Assembly: GCA_012064415.1 (NCBI GenBank)
Contig: SSNU01000010.1
Location: 8,431-72,430 of the forward strand
Direction: 5' to 3'
DNA: 64,000 nucleotides
Source: Gyrodactylus bullatarudis
Lineage: Eukaryota; Platyhelminthes; Monogenea; Gyrodactylidea; Gyrodactylidae
The position numbers were made by a program, and so were the translations under genes. The notes beneath the pieces are model-generated. The model was given only the letters and a program-made list of their open reading frames with translations, made no database searches and was not told the origin of the DNA. The number at the start of each line of letters is the position of its first letter. The first letter of the stretch is position 1. This document shows, piece by piece, positions 10,079 through 21,344 of the stretch.

Positions 10079-10930
10079 TTAAATTTTATTTAAAATATGA
10101 TCCTCCGCTCGTGTAGATATTATCCTAATCGTTCTACCTTTACATGAGGCTCGACAATCACATTGGAATTTGTAAATTAATAGTGTTTTCCCCTCTGGCT
10201 TCAGCAAATCCTTATGAATCAAACTAAACAATCTGTGAGTGTTAAATACAATTTTCAATTGTAAGTTATTATAATGTTGATTGATGGGATCATTTTGCCT
10301 TCTTTTAATGTCATTACAGAACCCATCCCCTCTAAAGTCGAGCTTCATAAAAATAGTTTTTCACCTCATCCTCAATTCTTCAAACCTTCTTAAAATTATT
10401 TTTTTTCTCCAATTCATCTGTTTCGACAACATCATTTCTATTCATAGATACATTCATGAATTTGTCAACAAATTTACCGAGATAACCATTTTCCTTCTGA
10501 CTTAATTTCATGTTCTCTATTTCGTTAGACCATTACTCAGGGCTTGCTATTTTTCTTATCCTCTTAGACCAATTACTAAACCAACTTTATGAGTTATAGG
10601 ACTGAAACTGACATAATGTAGATACTTCCCGGTGTCAGTCTTCTTCTCATAAATATCTTAGGGTGTAAATACAACCTAGACATCTTAGTGTGTTTCTTAG
10701 CTATAAAATTCCTAGTATTCTCAGATATTATATTCCTATCAAATAACCCTTTTGAGATTTTGTACATGGATCAAAATGTATCTTAGAGAGTAAACTAGAT
10801 CCTAGAGGTTTACGATCAAAACTTCTATGTATAGTCAAAAGATCAAGTTCAAACTTCTCTGTATTTGAATTGTCCTTGCGGTTATTGGTTAGACCTAGCT
10901 CACATAATAAACGTTCTAACGCTGCTTTAT
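10079..10930 (-). pseudogene. PLE with internal deletion of the RT core
   Basis: Minus strand: the N-terminal region (RSFDRKPLGSSLLSKIHF) is at 10840-10770. At about 10655 the reading LYLHPK passes directly into IFMRRRLTPG, which normally lies several hundred bases downstream. The end part is KLDFRGDGFCNDIKRRQNDP, then LIYKFQCDCRASCKGRTIRI (GIY-YIG start) at 10350-10080. The RT palm with all catalytic Asp residues is gone. Numerous stops and frame changes are present. Confidence 0.75.
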
Positions 10931-10994
10931 CTTATATATCGTTTTTCTTTTTGGGAATACAAAAATTTGGGCCGAGAGATAGGATTTCTTATTG

Positions 10995-11192
10995 CTCCAT
11001 TGATATAAGTGTTTATTTTAAGGGGGATAAATAAAATTTTACACTCAACCAATGTATGCTTGGTGTATGCTACGTTGAAAATGGAGTTAAAATCTGAAAA
11101 TTTGAAAATTATAGCAATAGATGCGAAATTCAATTATCTTTCCAATGAGTGGCTGCTTCAAGGAAATTTAGACTGTTTAAAACTATGAATTA
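10995..11192 (+). repeat. Interspersed repeat R1, copy 1
   Basis: TTTTAAGGGGGATAAATAAA and the following 80 bp recur at 17351-17438. The next stretch (ATAGCAATAGATGCGAAATT... to GACTGTTTAAA) recurs inverted at 17500-17575. So one family was broken and partly inverted at the second locus. Noncoding, class unknown. Confidence 0.65.
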
Positions 11193-11474
11193 AATCAGCC
11201 ACCTATTAAATTTTCTTCTAACTTTCGTCACAACATCTACATCTGCTGACAAAAAGCTTGTATATTTTTTTATAATGTTCTGTTAAATCAATAAATTTAT
11301 GCTATTTAAGACCTAAATCACGAACCGTGAATTTGGATTTTATTATTTTACAATTCATACATATACTATTGTTGTTTAGAGTCATGCAAAATTTTTCGCT
11401 TTCACTAGTACTAAGCCATAAGGTTAACAGATGTTTGATTAGTCAATAAAGTTTCATAATATTCCAAATATATA
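11193..11474. other. No gene recognised
   Basis: AT-rich. Contains AACTTTCGTCACAACAT near 11219, the inverted form of a word that begins the repeat at 17205. Confidence 0.4.
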
Positions 11475-11611
11475 CAGTCGATTTCACACATGATGAACCG
11501 AGATGAATTAAATTTTTCACGGAGGTTTTGTTTTTTAGCTCTCTGTCCCCAAATTCCGACCAATCAACGCTGGGCACTCAATAGCCAATAAGGAATAAAC
11601 AGTTTTTCACC
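11475..11611 (+). mobile_element. Truncated pogo-type MITE
   Basis: Starts CAGTCGATTTCACACATGAT after TA. It matches the complete MITE at 20866-21049 in inverted orientation through CCAATAAGGAATAA, then stops. PLE sequence follows directly, so the right half was lost at a recombination or insertion junction near 11607-11611. Confidence 0.75.
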
Positions 11612-11845
11612 TCATCCTCAATTCTTCAAACCTTCTTAAAATTATTTTTTTTCTCCAATTCATCTGTTTCGACAACATCATTTCTATTCATAGATACATT
11701 CATGAATTTGTCAACAAATTTACCGAGATAATTATTTTGAAACTCAAAATATCATTAGATTATTTTCTCATAGTAAAAACTCTATTCGGATGAAACGAAT
11801 TCATCTTGGAGAAAAAATCATCTATTGATACTTAAGGTAACTCAA
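11607..11845 (-). pseudogene. Short PLE fragment
   Basis: Carries the same sequence as 10350-10480 (CACCTCATCCTCAATTCTTC...) and then jumps near 11730 to the segment after the RT active site (TAGTAAAAACTCTATTCGGA, as at 16205). It is a deleted relative of the neighbouring copies. Confidence 0.7.
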
Positions 11846-13600
11846 CTATATTTACTTTCCCTCTTAACATTTGCCCTGTACTGGAGTCCATACGGACCAC
11901 GAAAATATTTTGATTTTCAATTGTAATATTATTTCTAGTTAGTTAGACAGCTAATTTTTTTCTAATCCTCATGATACACTAAACTTCCTAAAAAATGTAT
12001 GAGAGTTAATCCGGACGGTAAAGACTTTTTTGCTTGATTACTTATGAGTAGGAGTGTGAAATTGATATTTTTTCAGAAACCAGTTGTTATTTTGCTTGGC
12101 CATAAATGAGTTATTTTTATTATCTCGAGCCGAAATTTCAAAATTGGCTTATTCTTTTCATATTCTATCGTTATGCCAATTTTTATTCAATTTGCTTTAG
12201 CCAAAACAAAGTTTTTTTTTCTTTCAATCACCATGAAATTAGCACTAATCGACTAATAATAAAAAGTTATATAGTTTCATTAAATTTAAGGCTTAAGATT
12301 TCCCCACTACATAACTTCATGACTCATATTTTCGTGCCTTAAACATCTTTTGAAATTAATGGAATGCAAAGACGAATTCACCTATTGTAAAACGCTCGAA
12401 ATACTGTATGGGACAGAAGCGAGAGGAGGTTCTTCACTGTGACATTGATTGACAGATTGTAATAGTGATTATGAATCATGACGTTATATAACACTCTCCT
12501 GGTTTCATCTCTCATAGTGAATAGGAATTACGTAGGTAGACACAATTTCTTAAGATTTTCCACATGGAATTTGTACATGAAATCATCAGGACTTTTAGGC
12601 AGAAGTTTTTTTTATTTAGATACTGGATTTCTGGATCAACGAAGATACATCAATCATCTTCTTGATATTAGTCATCATTATTTTCAAGTAATTAGCCATG
12701 TCACCATTTGTTAACCCGTCATCATCATGCTTACTATTGTTAATTATAGTGTAGAGTAAAGACAAAGTGTAAAACGAGAGAGAGAACGTGTTTATTGAGA
12801 AATGTACAATAATTTTATACTTGGGACATTCTACGTCCTTAATGGCTAATATTATAATAATTATTGAGGCAAACACATATGCAAAACAAACACTCATGAA
12901 ATAAATATCTCTTATATGTCATGTTTGTGATTCAGTGTATATTTGTATATTAGAAGAGTCTTTACTAGGACCTTGGAAATGGCGTAAGTAATTAGAATAT
13001 ATATTGTAACATTGATTTTCAACTAGAGCTATGATATTAAATGAAAATTGTAACGAATGATTCATAATTTCTGCTTTAAAATTATCAATTTCGTATATAT
13101 ACAGGTGAGGTACCCTGTTTCTTGCCCACTCTGCTTGATTCATCAGTCTCAACCAAGTTTTATATTAAAAGTTAAAATTATCTGAACCAATAAGAGGGTG
13201 TGAAAATGTTGACCAATAGAATTATGGGAAAGACTTTTTAAAATTTAATGCAATAATTTCACTCTCTGAGCCTGTATAACCAAGTTAAAAGATAACTAAT
13301 CGTAAAATAACTATTTATAATAAATCCCTCACAAATTTTTAAAATTATCTTATCAATAGGATTTTTCAGACTTGATCCTACGCCGATAATTTATTCTGAT
13401 TAGAATAAAGCGTTAGAAAGAGCATTTTAAAATTTCAAATTGAATCCACAGTCAGATTAAGCGAATATTAAGTATTGTAAATTTAATTTCCATTGACTCT
13501 TATTTCAGAAATTTTTATGAACAATTCATATTAATGTAAAAATAAAAGGGAATGTATTCCATTGATATAATTTAGAAATATGTGAAAGAAATATTTTTAT
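11846..13600. other. No gene recognised in about 1.75 kb
   Basis: Short open stretches occur on both strands but none has codon pattern, motif or repeat support. The sequence is AT-rich and appears single copy within this window. Confidence 0.5.
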
Positions 13601-13640
13601 AACCAAATGCGCATTTCTCAAAGGATCATCAGTGGTCTCT
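13601..13640 (-). ncRNA. Putative hammerhead ribozyme in PLE 3' repeat (good example)
   Basis: Minus strand: CTGATGA (13632-13626), an 8-nt segment TCCTTTGA able to form two pairs (U-A, C-G), GAA (13617-13615), and the palindrome ATGCGCAT (13614-13607) as a short stem III. The cleavage-site nucleotide is U at 13606, then TGGTT (13605-13601). TGGTT pairs with GACCA just upstream of the core to give a 5-bp stem I. Core order and complementarity fit a type I hammerhead with a minimal stem III, a form already described in PLEs. Confidence 0.6.
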
Positions 13641-15140
13641 CTTTGAAAATAATAAAAGTTGAAAATTTGAATGAAAAATAATAATTTACAATTTACAAAC
13701 AAATAGTAAAAGTTGAAGATTATAAAAGTCATGAATGGAAATAAGAATATTATGTTAGCTGAAAAAACACCAAAAACTCTTCAATAAATAGCAACAGTGA
13801 AGATAAAAAGGTGAAAAAGCTCACATGGGCCATGGTACTTGAAGATTAAACGAATAATTCTTCTGAACACACAAATTAAGTTTATACATATTGATGAAAA
13901 ATTTCTCCTTCACCCACACATCTGTGCTGTCATCCCCTGGGTTTTTGTATAAAATAGAAAAATTAGAAATTGAAGCAGCATGGTTTTCCTATTTGATATG
14001 CCTAGTTACCGCAGTGTCCTTATTAAGGTGATCATGTTGACAACTTCCTAATAGTACGCCCTATATACGAAGCACAACAGTCACACTGAAACTTGTAAAT
14101 CAATAGAGTCTTTTCTTGAGGGTCAAGTGAATCCTTATGGATTAAACTGAACAATCTCTGAGTTTTGAATACAATTTTCAATTGTATATTGTCATAATGT
14201 TGATCGATGAGATTATTGAGTCTTCTCCTAACATCATTACTAAAACCATCACCTTTAAAGTTAAGTTTTATGAAAACTTTTGTTTTCTCGCCTTTTTCTG
14301 TATTGACAACCTCATCTCTAACAAAAGGTTGATTGATGAACTTGTCCACAAATTTGGCTGTATAACCATTTTCCATTAAACAAAGCTTTGCTGTCTCTAT
14401 TTCTTTTGGTATTTCTTCCGGACTAGCAATCCTCCGTATTCTCTTCCCTAGACCAATTACTAAGCCAACTTTATATGAAACTGGACTGAAACTGGCATAA
14501 TTGAGATATTTGTCGTTGTCAGTCTTTTTCTTAAAGTTATTTCTTAGAATCGATCCGTCTTCTCATCTGGTTAGCTTGACATCTAGGAAACTTAAAATAC
14601 CGTTAGACTAGCTTTCCATAGTAATTTCAATATTTCTTTGAATTGAATTCAACTTTGTAAAGAAGTCGTCTGCAGATACATTAGGTTTTATTATAATAAA
14701 AGTATCATCAACATATCTAATGCAAACTTCAGTAAAAGAATTGATAGTTTCAGACATTTTATTTAGTTCTTACCATCCCAAGAAGATATCTGCTAGAAGA
14801 GGACTTAAAGGAGATCCCATTGCTATTCCATCTTTCTGAATGAACATCTTGTTTTAAAATGACAAAGATACAGAATATCCTAATAAGATCTGTTATTTCG
14901 TCACTACTCATGTCAATCTTTATGTTCATTAATAAAAGATTCTATTATCATAAGGGTATCTTCTACGGGTATATTAGGAAATAAAGGACTAATATCTAAT
15001 GAAATCATTTCCCTAGATTCTATGTTTAAATCTTTTACTCTTTCTACGAAATCAAAAGTATCTTTAACAACATATTTAGCATAATAAGTGTGTATAGGTT
15101 TTAAGATATCAATTAACCATTTGACGAGGTTTTGTAAAAT
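13601..15140 (-). pseudogene. PLE copy with RT motifs A, B and C and GIY-YIG core
   Basis: Reading the minus strand from 15140: NLVKWLID, EMISLDISPLFPNIPVED (motif A Asp), GIAMGSPLSPLLADIFLG (motif B), VCIRYVDDTFIII (motif C, both Asp present), then the thumb region. MENGYTAKFVDKF follows at 14376, then KLNFKGDGFSNDVRRR, LLIYKFQCDCCASYIGRTIR (GIY-YIG) and a 3' tail to 13601. Frameshifts near 14560-14900 inactivate it, but the catalytic residues are kept. It lacks the N-terminal part, which ends at a junction near 15140. A good hammerhead-like motif lies at its 3' end. Confidence 0.85.
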
Positions 15141-15479
15141 GTATTAGATTCAAGTTTTTTTCATTTTACCCATTCAAGACTAATGTTGGATGACGTCATC
15201 ATCCATATGGGGTCTTCTAACGTAAAAAGTTCTAGAGACCCCCTTTTTCGGCAATCACGCATCATGAGATTTGCGTACTCTACTATACAAACAAAAACCA
15301 TTCTTTCCTTTTGGATAACTATCCTATCTTTCAGTCTTTTTTTACCCTTTTTGTATACCCACAAAGAGGTATTATATGTCATTTTTAGATTGTATATACG
15401 GAGGGTTAACTAAGAAACGTTGTTTCCTTTATATGACGCTGTAAATAATTTAATTCAATTGCAACTCCCACCCATTGCT
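15141..15479. other. No gene recognised
   Basis: Sequence between two PLE pieces. Open stretches on both strands lack any recognisable motif. Confidence 0.4.
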
Positions 15480-15660
15480 CTACACAAATTAAGACAGAAA
15501 AAGAAAGTGGAATTAACGAGATGTTGGCTAAATCTTCTCTCTCCAATCCAGTGTATAGCCTCAGCAACCATAACAGAATTGGCAAAATGTGAAAGAAATG
15601 GGAAGTCAACAATATTTGATAATCAAATTACCAGTCCACCTGTAATTAGTGATAAGTGAG
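15480..15660 (+). pseudogene. PLE C-terminal linker fragment
   Basis: Encodes ATITELAKCERNGKS, then DNQITSPPVISDK. It matches the variable Ser/Thr/Pro-rich segment that precedes the basic tail in other copies (STVVDNLIKSQPVIN at 43457-43500, VDNLVITQPVITDKK on the minus strand near 52040). It ends in a stop at 15657 without the basic tail. Confidence 0.55.
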
Positions 15661-15821
15661 AAAGGAAAAACTTCTCAATAAACAAAAGAGAATCATCCAT
15701 ATGAGTTTAAAATTTAACAATAATATTTTTGATGAGGTTTGACAATATTACCGTGCAGCTATGAGAAGAAATTTCTTTCAAATTATTTGAAGATTCAGAA
15801 AATAAAATAATATCACCAAGC

Positions 15822-16300
15822 AGTTTTTCACCTCATCCTCAATTCTTTAAACCTTCTTAAAATTAGTTTTTTTCTCCAATTCATCTGTTTCGACAACATC
15901 ATTTCTATTCATAGATACATTCATGAATTTGTCAACAAATTTACCGAGATAACCATTTTCCTTCTGACTTAATTTCATGTTCTCTATTTCGTTAGACCAT
16001 TACTCAGGGCTTGCTATTTTTCTTATCCTCTTAGACCAATTACTAAACCAACTTTATGAGTTATAGGACTGAAACTGACATAATGTAGATACTTCCCGGT
16101 GTCAGTCTTCTTCTTATAAATATTTCTCAAAATCGATCCATCTTCTCTTCTAGTCAGTTTGACACCTAAAAAACTCAAAATACCATTAGATCCTTCACCA
16201 TAGTAAAAACTATATTCGGATGAAACGAATTCATCTTGGAGAAAAAATCATCTACTGATACGTTAGGTTTCATTAAAATGTAAATATCGGTGTAAGAATT
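15822..16300 (-). pseudogene. PLE fragment (post-RT region)
   Basis: Nearly the same sequence as 10350-10650 (shared start CAGTTTTTCACCTCATCCTC). It extends into the segment encoding the region after the RT active site, ending near 16290 where CATTAAAATGTAAATATC replaces the expected YVDD coding region. Confidence 0.75.
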
Positions 16301-16315
16301 GATTGTTCTCAGCTT

Positions 16316-16443
16316 TTTATTCTTATTTTCTTTGACTTTTACTTTTTCTTTCAGGATTTTTAAATTATATTGAATGAACTTTTAACTTTTATCATTTTTG
16401 AAGAATTACCACTGATGATACTTTAAGAATTGTACATTTGGTA
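16316..16443 (+). repeat. PLE 3' tail in inverted orientation to its neighbour
   Basis: TTATTCTTATTTTCTTTGAC and following bases match 57188-57250, the noncoding 3' part of a plus-strand PLE. It faces the minus-strand fragment at 15822-16300, forming another head-to-head join. Confidence 0.65.
16405..16443 (+). ncRNA. Hammerhead-like motif (putative, degenerate)
   Basis: CTGATGA at 16412-16418, then GAATTGTACATTTGGT. ACCA upstream pairs with TGGT downstream (stem I). The invariant GAAA is GAAT, so cleavage is doubtful. Confidence 0.35.
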
Positions 16444-17140
16444 CTTATTCCAATTTTCTAAACTATGAAATTGGCTGTGTTTGAAAAACTACGTGAATTA
16501 ATCAATCGTAAAAATGTATTCGTAAACTTGAAAATTTAGTTTTTTTCGTTCATATTGTCTAATTATTATTGGAATATCTTAATTATTTGAAGTAACTAAT
16601 AATGCTTATATGAAGCTATCGGAACTACAGTCAGAAGATTACGGCTATGATGCTGTGAAAAAAATCATGTCTTATTCAAGATACACTGCCTATTAAATAA
16701 AATAAGATTCTCTCCTAGTTCAATTCAAGCCTTGAAAGCTCATAATATAGGGAAAACTCAACGATTTTTAATAAATATAAATTGATAAATTTTTCTTCGT
16801 TGAATTGTTAGATTTTTCTAAAGAAATATAAAAAATAATCAAATTTTTTTCTGCTTCATCGACAGTTGTATCATTGATGTTTCTATAATTTAAAATATAA
16901 CTTCAGACTCAATTTGGTGGTATCGAATTTTGAATGCATCAAACGATTTCTTTTTCATTATCAATAATTATATGAGCGCATTTAAGATAGATTTTTCGGT
17001 AAATGAGATAATTTATATTACTCTAATATATGTTAACTAATTTCTTTTTTTCAGTTTAGGTGTGAAAAAGGGCTTGTCTGGAACTCTAGTTATCATACCA
17101 GTTGTCAATTTACTTCCCAAATCACTTAAATTACATTAAA
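16444..17140. other. No gene recognised
   Basis: About 700 bp of AT-rich DNA without supported coding sequence or repeats. Confidence 0.5.
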
Positions 17141-17204
17141 GCTTACAAAATCTCCATTTTCTGTCTTAAATATTTTACATTGTGCTCTATGACTTTGTGT
17201 GTAT

Positions 17205-17275
17205 GTTGTGACGAAAGTTGGAAGAAAGACGAAAGTTGGATTAATCCAACTTTGTTCGACGAAAGTTGGAAAAAA
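17205..17275 (+). repeat. Triple GACGAAAGTTGGA repeat with palindrome
   Basis: The 13-mer GACGAAAGTTGGA occurs three times (about 17211, 17228 and 17258). Between copies two and three lies a perfect 22-bp palindrome (17232-17253) centred on GGATTAATCC. The first copy is preceded by ATGTTGTGAC, a word also present inverted near 11216. Confidence 0.7.
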
Positions 17276-17350
17276 ATGTAATAGGGGGGTGGAGTGTATT
17301 TTCCTCTCTGTCCCTTTTTCGGGCTTACGTGTATTTTAATTTTTTTCTTC

Positions 17351-17575
17351 ATTTTAAGGGGGATAAATAAAATTTTACACTCTACCCTATGTATGCTTGG
17401 TGTATGCTACGTTGAAAATGAAGTTGAAATCTGAAGTCAGGCTGCATAAAAATCTTGTCATTTTAGCAAATGAAATATAATCTCATAATTTTTATATTTA
17501 AACAGTCTAAATATACTTGAAGCAGCCCCTCATTGGAAAGATAATTAAATTTCGCGTCTATTGCTATACTTTTTA
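17351..17575 (+). repeat. Interspersed repeat R1, rearranged copy 2
   Basis: Left part 17351-17438 matches 11015-11095 directly. Right part 17500-17575 matches 11095-11192 in inverted orientation. The middle is unrelated. Confidence 0.65.
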
Positions 17576-17837
17576 AATATTTTTAAATCCATTCGAATTA
17601 AGTAGAAGAAAATTTAAGTTTAAGAATAATTTTGATGCGATTTCACAATTTTTGACATTTTGAGAATAAAATTGAAATCTAGCGAATCAATTATCCGAAA
17701 ATATTTTTGTTTTGAAATACAAATATTTTCTAACAAGTGATAGATTTGTATTTTTCGAATGTCTGTTTATGTAGTTAATTGAAAACATGTATTGCATGCA
17801 TTTTACTTGTAGTTGATAAAGGGGACAATACAAATCT

Positions 17838-18503
17838 ATGACAGACTTGGAGTACGATTATCAAATCAGATGGCTTGAATCCACAACTATAAATTATCAA
17901 GAAGACAGCCAGATTTACAAACTGCGCAAGAAAAAAGGAGTAAAAATGCATAATTCCAAAAAACTACTTTACGCCAAGAACTCTGACGGTGATTCAATAG
18001 GTTATTATGTGCGTTTCTCAGACATTTATGATATTATTGAATCTTGTCATAAATCGATTGGACATAAAGGAATTCGTTACACGAAACTTGAAGTGGACAA
18101 GAGTTATGTCAACATTATATATGACCAAATATAAACTAACATCTCGATTTGTAAAATTTGTATATTGAATAGACCTTCCAATAAAAAGGGATTCGTAGTT
18201 AAGCCCATAATATCGAATAAATTCAACTCAAGATGTCAAGTTGATTTAATCGACTATCAATCGTGTCCAGATGGAGATTTCAAATTCATTCTAGTTTCCC
18301 AGGATCATTTGACAAAATTTCTTCTTCTACGGCCTCTAAAATCGAAAACTGCCGAATCTATTTATAATGTACTTTTGGATATTTTTTATGACTTTGGGCC
18401 TCCTCAAATTCTTCAATCTGACAACGGAAGAGAATTCAAGAATCAGCTAATCGAAAAGACATTGCCAGAAAAATTCCCAAATAAGACAGTTCGTTTGTCA
18501 TAA
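17838..18503 (+). pseudogene. Retroviral-type integrase fragment (zinc-binding region plus partial core)
   Basis: 17838-18134 contains SCHKSIGHKGIRYTKLEVDK and, after a TAA at 18132-18134, ICKICI, together forming an HH..CC zinc-binding region. Then come RCQVDLIDYQSCPDGDFKFI (first catalytic Asp), HLTKFLLLRPLKSKTAESIY and ILQSDNGREFKN (second Asp). The frame stops at 18503 before the third catalytic residue, a Glu expected about 35 residues later. Integrases of this kind occur in Ty3/gypsy-type LTR elements and in integrase-bearing DNA elements. No RT, protease or LTR is visible nearby, so the class is open. Confidence 0.75.
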
Positions 18504-18899
18504 TCCTGTCTTGACATACTAGAATGAGTTTGAATTTATAAAATCAGCATTATATGTACGATATTTCAAAAAAGTATGCCTTGATTTAACCAACCATGAT
18601 AGCAGAAACCCTTTAAGTAAAAAACACAAATCGAAGTGTTACAAACCAGACAAAAGCACTTGAAATGTTAGCTCAAAACCCCTTTTAGGAAACATGGATT
18701 GCAATTTTACGGGGGTTAAGGTAACCACTTATGATGTGAAATACAGAATCTAAGGAATAACTCATACGTATGATAAACATATCATTGCAAAGCTAAAAGA
18801 TTGTTTGTTAATCTCTGCTATTTTTATCTTTGATTAATATCTCTCTAAAAATGTAAATTAAAATAGAAAGCGAAAAACGGGCACTTAAAAACACGATTT
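18504..18899. other. No gene recognised
   Basis: Nothing recognisable after the integrase breaks off. Confidence 0.4.
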
Positions 18900-19441
18900 T
18901 TTCTGTTAAATTTGACTTTGATGGATCATAAATTTTCAACAGTATAACCGATGAATATCAAAATTTGCCACTTTAAATTGAATTATCTATTGAATGACAT
19001 GTCAATCAGCTCATTAACATATAAAATATAGAAGTTATGTCAAACTAATGTTTGCCTGACAACAAAACTTTGAAAAAAACTTTAAAGAAGTATATCTCAA
19101 AAAGTAGTCAACATACCATAAGAAATTTTTGTATATTCGTAATCAGCGTATAATTCTGAGCAACATATCTAAATTTCACCATTTTCTGAAAAATTTTTTT
19201 GTTTATTTTCGAGCAGTGTAATAAAAGAGTTATTTTATTTTAGTAATGCGTGATGCTAAAAACTTTTATTTTATTGCTTTTTTCTAACTATGTAAAAATT
19301 GAATCAAATTTTCTAATGTGTTATCATTCTGGGGGAAGAGAGTAAAAACAGAAAAAATGGTTAATGAAAATCCCTGCTTTAATATCATTGGTTGATAGGA
19401 TACTCGATTATTATGTAATAATGGAATCTCGAGGCGTTATC
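18900..19441 (-). repeat. Pogo-family inverted-repeat fragment
   Basis: In reverse orientation 19441-19240 matches 33800-34090, the outer arm of the pogo relic (ATAACGCCTCGAGATTCC, then GAGTATCCTATCAACCAATG, and GCATTACTAAAATAAAATAA). Only the arm is present. The outermost 18 bp differ from the intact TIR. Confidence 0.6.
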
Positions 19442-19807
19442 TATATTTTAGATAATATAAAGCAACATTTTTAGCTGATCAATACTCATTCTCCCGAATA
19501 GTGATATCATCAGATAAATTAATTTTTCGAACACTTCATAAAAAATTTTCTGATTCTCTTTTTCCTATTTCATTAAATTCTTAAAATACGGAAGAAATAT
19601 ACGGTTGTAGTAAGTTGACCAAAGAAATAAATCTATTTATTCATAATTTCGATAAATTAATTATTAGTACTATTCCGACTCATAGCAACTTCTTGAAAAT
19701 ACGAATTCCTGATATTTTCTAATTCAAAATTCAACTAAAAACATTAGAGTAATATCTATTTTCTGAGGATGAAGATATCTTCATGAGGAATTAGAAGTCG
19801 AGTGAAT
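19442..19807. other. No gene recognised
   Basis: AT-rich, no supported features. Confidence 0.4.
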
Positions 19808-19862
19808 ATATAGTGATTAAGCTTATATTTCACCGAATCTCATCAGACTATTACACCGGCTT
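19808..19862 (-). ncRNA. Putative hammerhead-like motif downstream of a PLE tail
   Basis: Minus strand: ATAGT, CTGATGA (19846-19840), GATTCGGT, GAAATATAAGCTTAATC, ACTAT. ATAGT and ACTAT are perfectly complementary (5-bp stem I). Stem II has only a G-U closing pair. The motif lies about 145 nt downstream of the tail stop codon at 19992. Confidence 0.45.
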
Positions 19863-19991
19863 GATATTTATATCAAATTTCTGAGCATATGCAAATTCCT
19901 CTTATTGGTTCAAAAGATGTTTTTGGGGATGAAACATAGGGTGAGGGTTGAAAAATATTAAAAATCGTAATAGTCTCCAGGGCTGATTCAA

Positions 19992-20095
19992 TTATCTTCT
20001 CTTCACGAATTCATCCATCGATAATTGTCCACTGTATCTTTTTCGTTTTATTTTCCCTCTTCTTGTGTTGGTAATATCTATTTGTGAATCAGGGG
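19992..20095 (-). pseudogene. PLE C-terminal basic tail with PIP-like peptide
   Basis: The minus strand encodes TRRGKIKRKRYSG followed by QLSMDEFVKRR and a stop at 19994-19992. The same organisation (basic stretch, then Q-x-x-hydrophobic-x-x-aromatic-aliphatic-KR, then stop) ends the frame at 43611. Upstream of 20095 no PLE coding is recognisable, so only the last exon-like piece survives. Confidence 0.6.
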
Positions 20096-20865
20096 ATTAC
20101 GACACTGACTAGGGTAACCATATTTATTTTCTTTGGTACATGAACAGTTGTATCAGAAAGTAAAGTCTTGTTCAAAAAAAGTTTCTTCTATTTTTAAACG
20201 GATTACTAGAATTTTTTATTGTTGATTAAAGTTCATTTATCCATCTTAATTTTTTTTGATTTAGATATCCGTTCTGAACATGTTAATTAAGTGGAAATTC
20301 GTTTATTGGAAAATGTCTAAACTTAACCAAAATTCAATTTGCAATTACATATTTTGTAGCGGATCAAAATTTGGTCATAACAGTGAGTTGCATAGATATC
20401 GCCTCAAGATAACTCTTCCCAAGAAATAATCTTCTATTCATACCTCTCTGCCCCAATTTCATTGACCTATAATCAAGTATCCTATCTTCCCCAAATTTCA
20501 TTTTTCTTAACCTTTCAGGGACAAGCTGAAAAAGTTCCATTAAATAGGACCATAAACCTCCATTACAAAATTGATAATTATATAGAATCTAGTTATCAAT
20601 GCTATCTAAAAAAGATGACAGGATTTATGTACGTATAAGTAGAAAGATACAGAAGCGAAAAATTGGATATTTTCCATAAGTGATGACTGAATATCTTACT
20701 TCATCCTAATACGTCAAAAAAGCATAGATATTTTTGTAGAAAAGAAAAAAACATACAATCAAATCGTGAGAAGGGTATTACTTCGTTTTCATTCATATGG
20801 CATAATAGTAAATTTGTATTTTTTTAAAAAATGGTAAAAAATTTCGAATTAATATTTTTATAATA

Positions 20866-21049
20866 CAGTCAATTTCACACATGATGACTCGAGATAAATT
20901 TAAAAAAAAAAACTGAAAAACAGCTTATTCCTTATTGGCTAATGAGTGCTCAACGCTGATTGGCTGGAATTTTGGGGCAGAGAGGTTTAAATCAAAACCT
21001 CCGTGAAAAATTTTAATTTATCTCGAGTCATCATGTGTGAAATTGACTG
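20866..21049. mobile_element. Pogo-type MITE, 184 bp, complete
   Basis: Inverted repeats CAGTCAATTTCACACATGAT (20866) and its complement ending at 21049, flanked by TA on both sides. The TIR reads on into GACTCGAGATAAATT. The interior contains TTGGGGCAGAGAGG and GATTGGCTGG, versions of blocks conserved in the autonomous pogo TIR at 37500-37560. No coding capacity. It sits inside pogo element 2. Confidence 0.9.
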
Positions 21050-21344
21050 TACTATTCATTGTACATTAACAAATCTTTTCATATATCTCTGGACGCATAA
21101 AGTTGATTATCAAGGTAATTATACGAGAATTGAAGAGTGAGAAACATATTACTCCGGTCAGTATAGTAATAACCAGTGACCACACTTTGCTAGTAGGTTT
21201 AATGTCTAAAAAACTGTAATTTCTACATTGTGCTTATTTACAAAGAACAATTTATCTTTTCGTAAACCTTCAGGAGAATGTAAAAGTGTTCCTGAAACTT
21301 TAGTAGAACTAGTTTATTTCGAACTAAAAATTAAATTGAGGAAC

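Noticed and set aside
12106..13152. Several 77-93 codon frames on both strands
   Set aside because: No conserved pattern, no splice context, overlapping each other on opposite strands.
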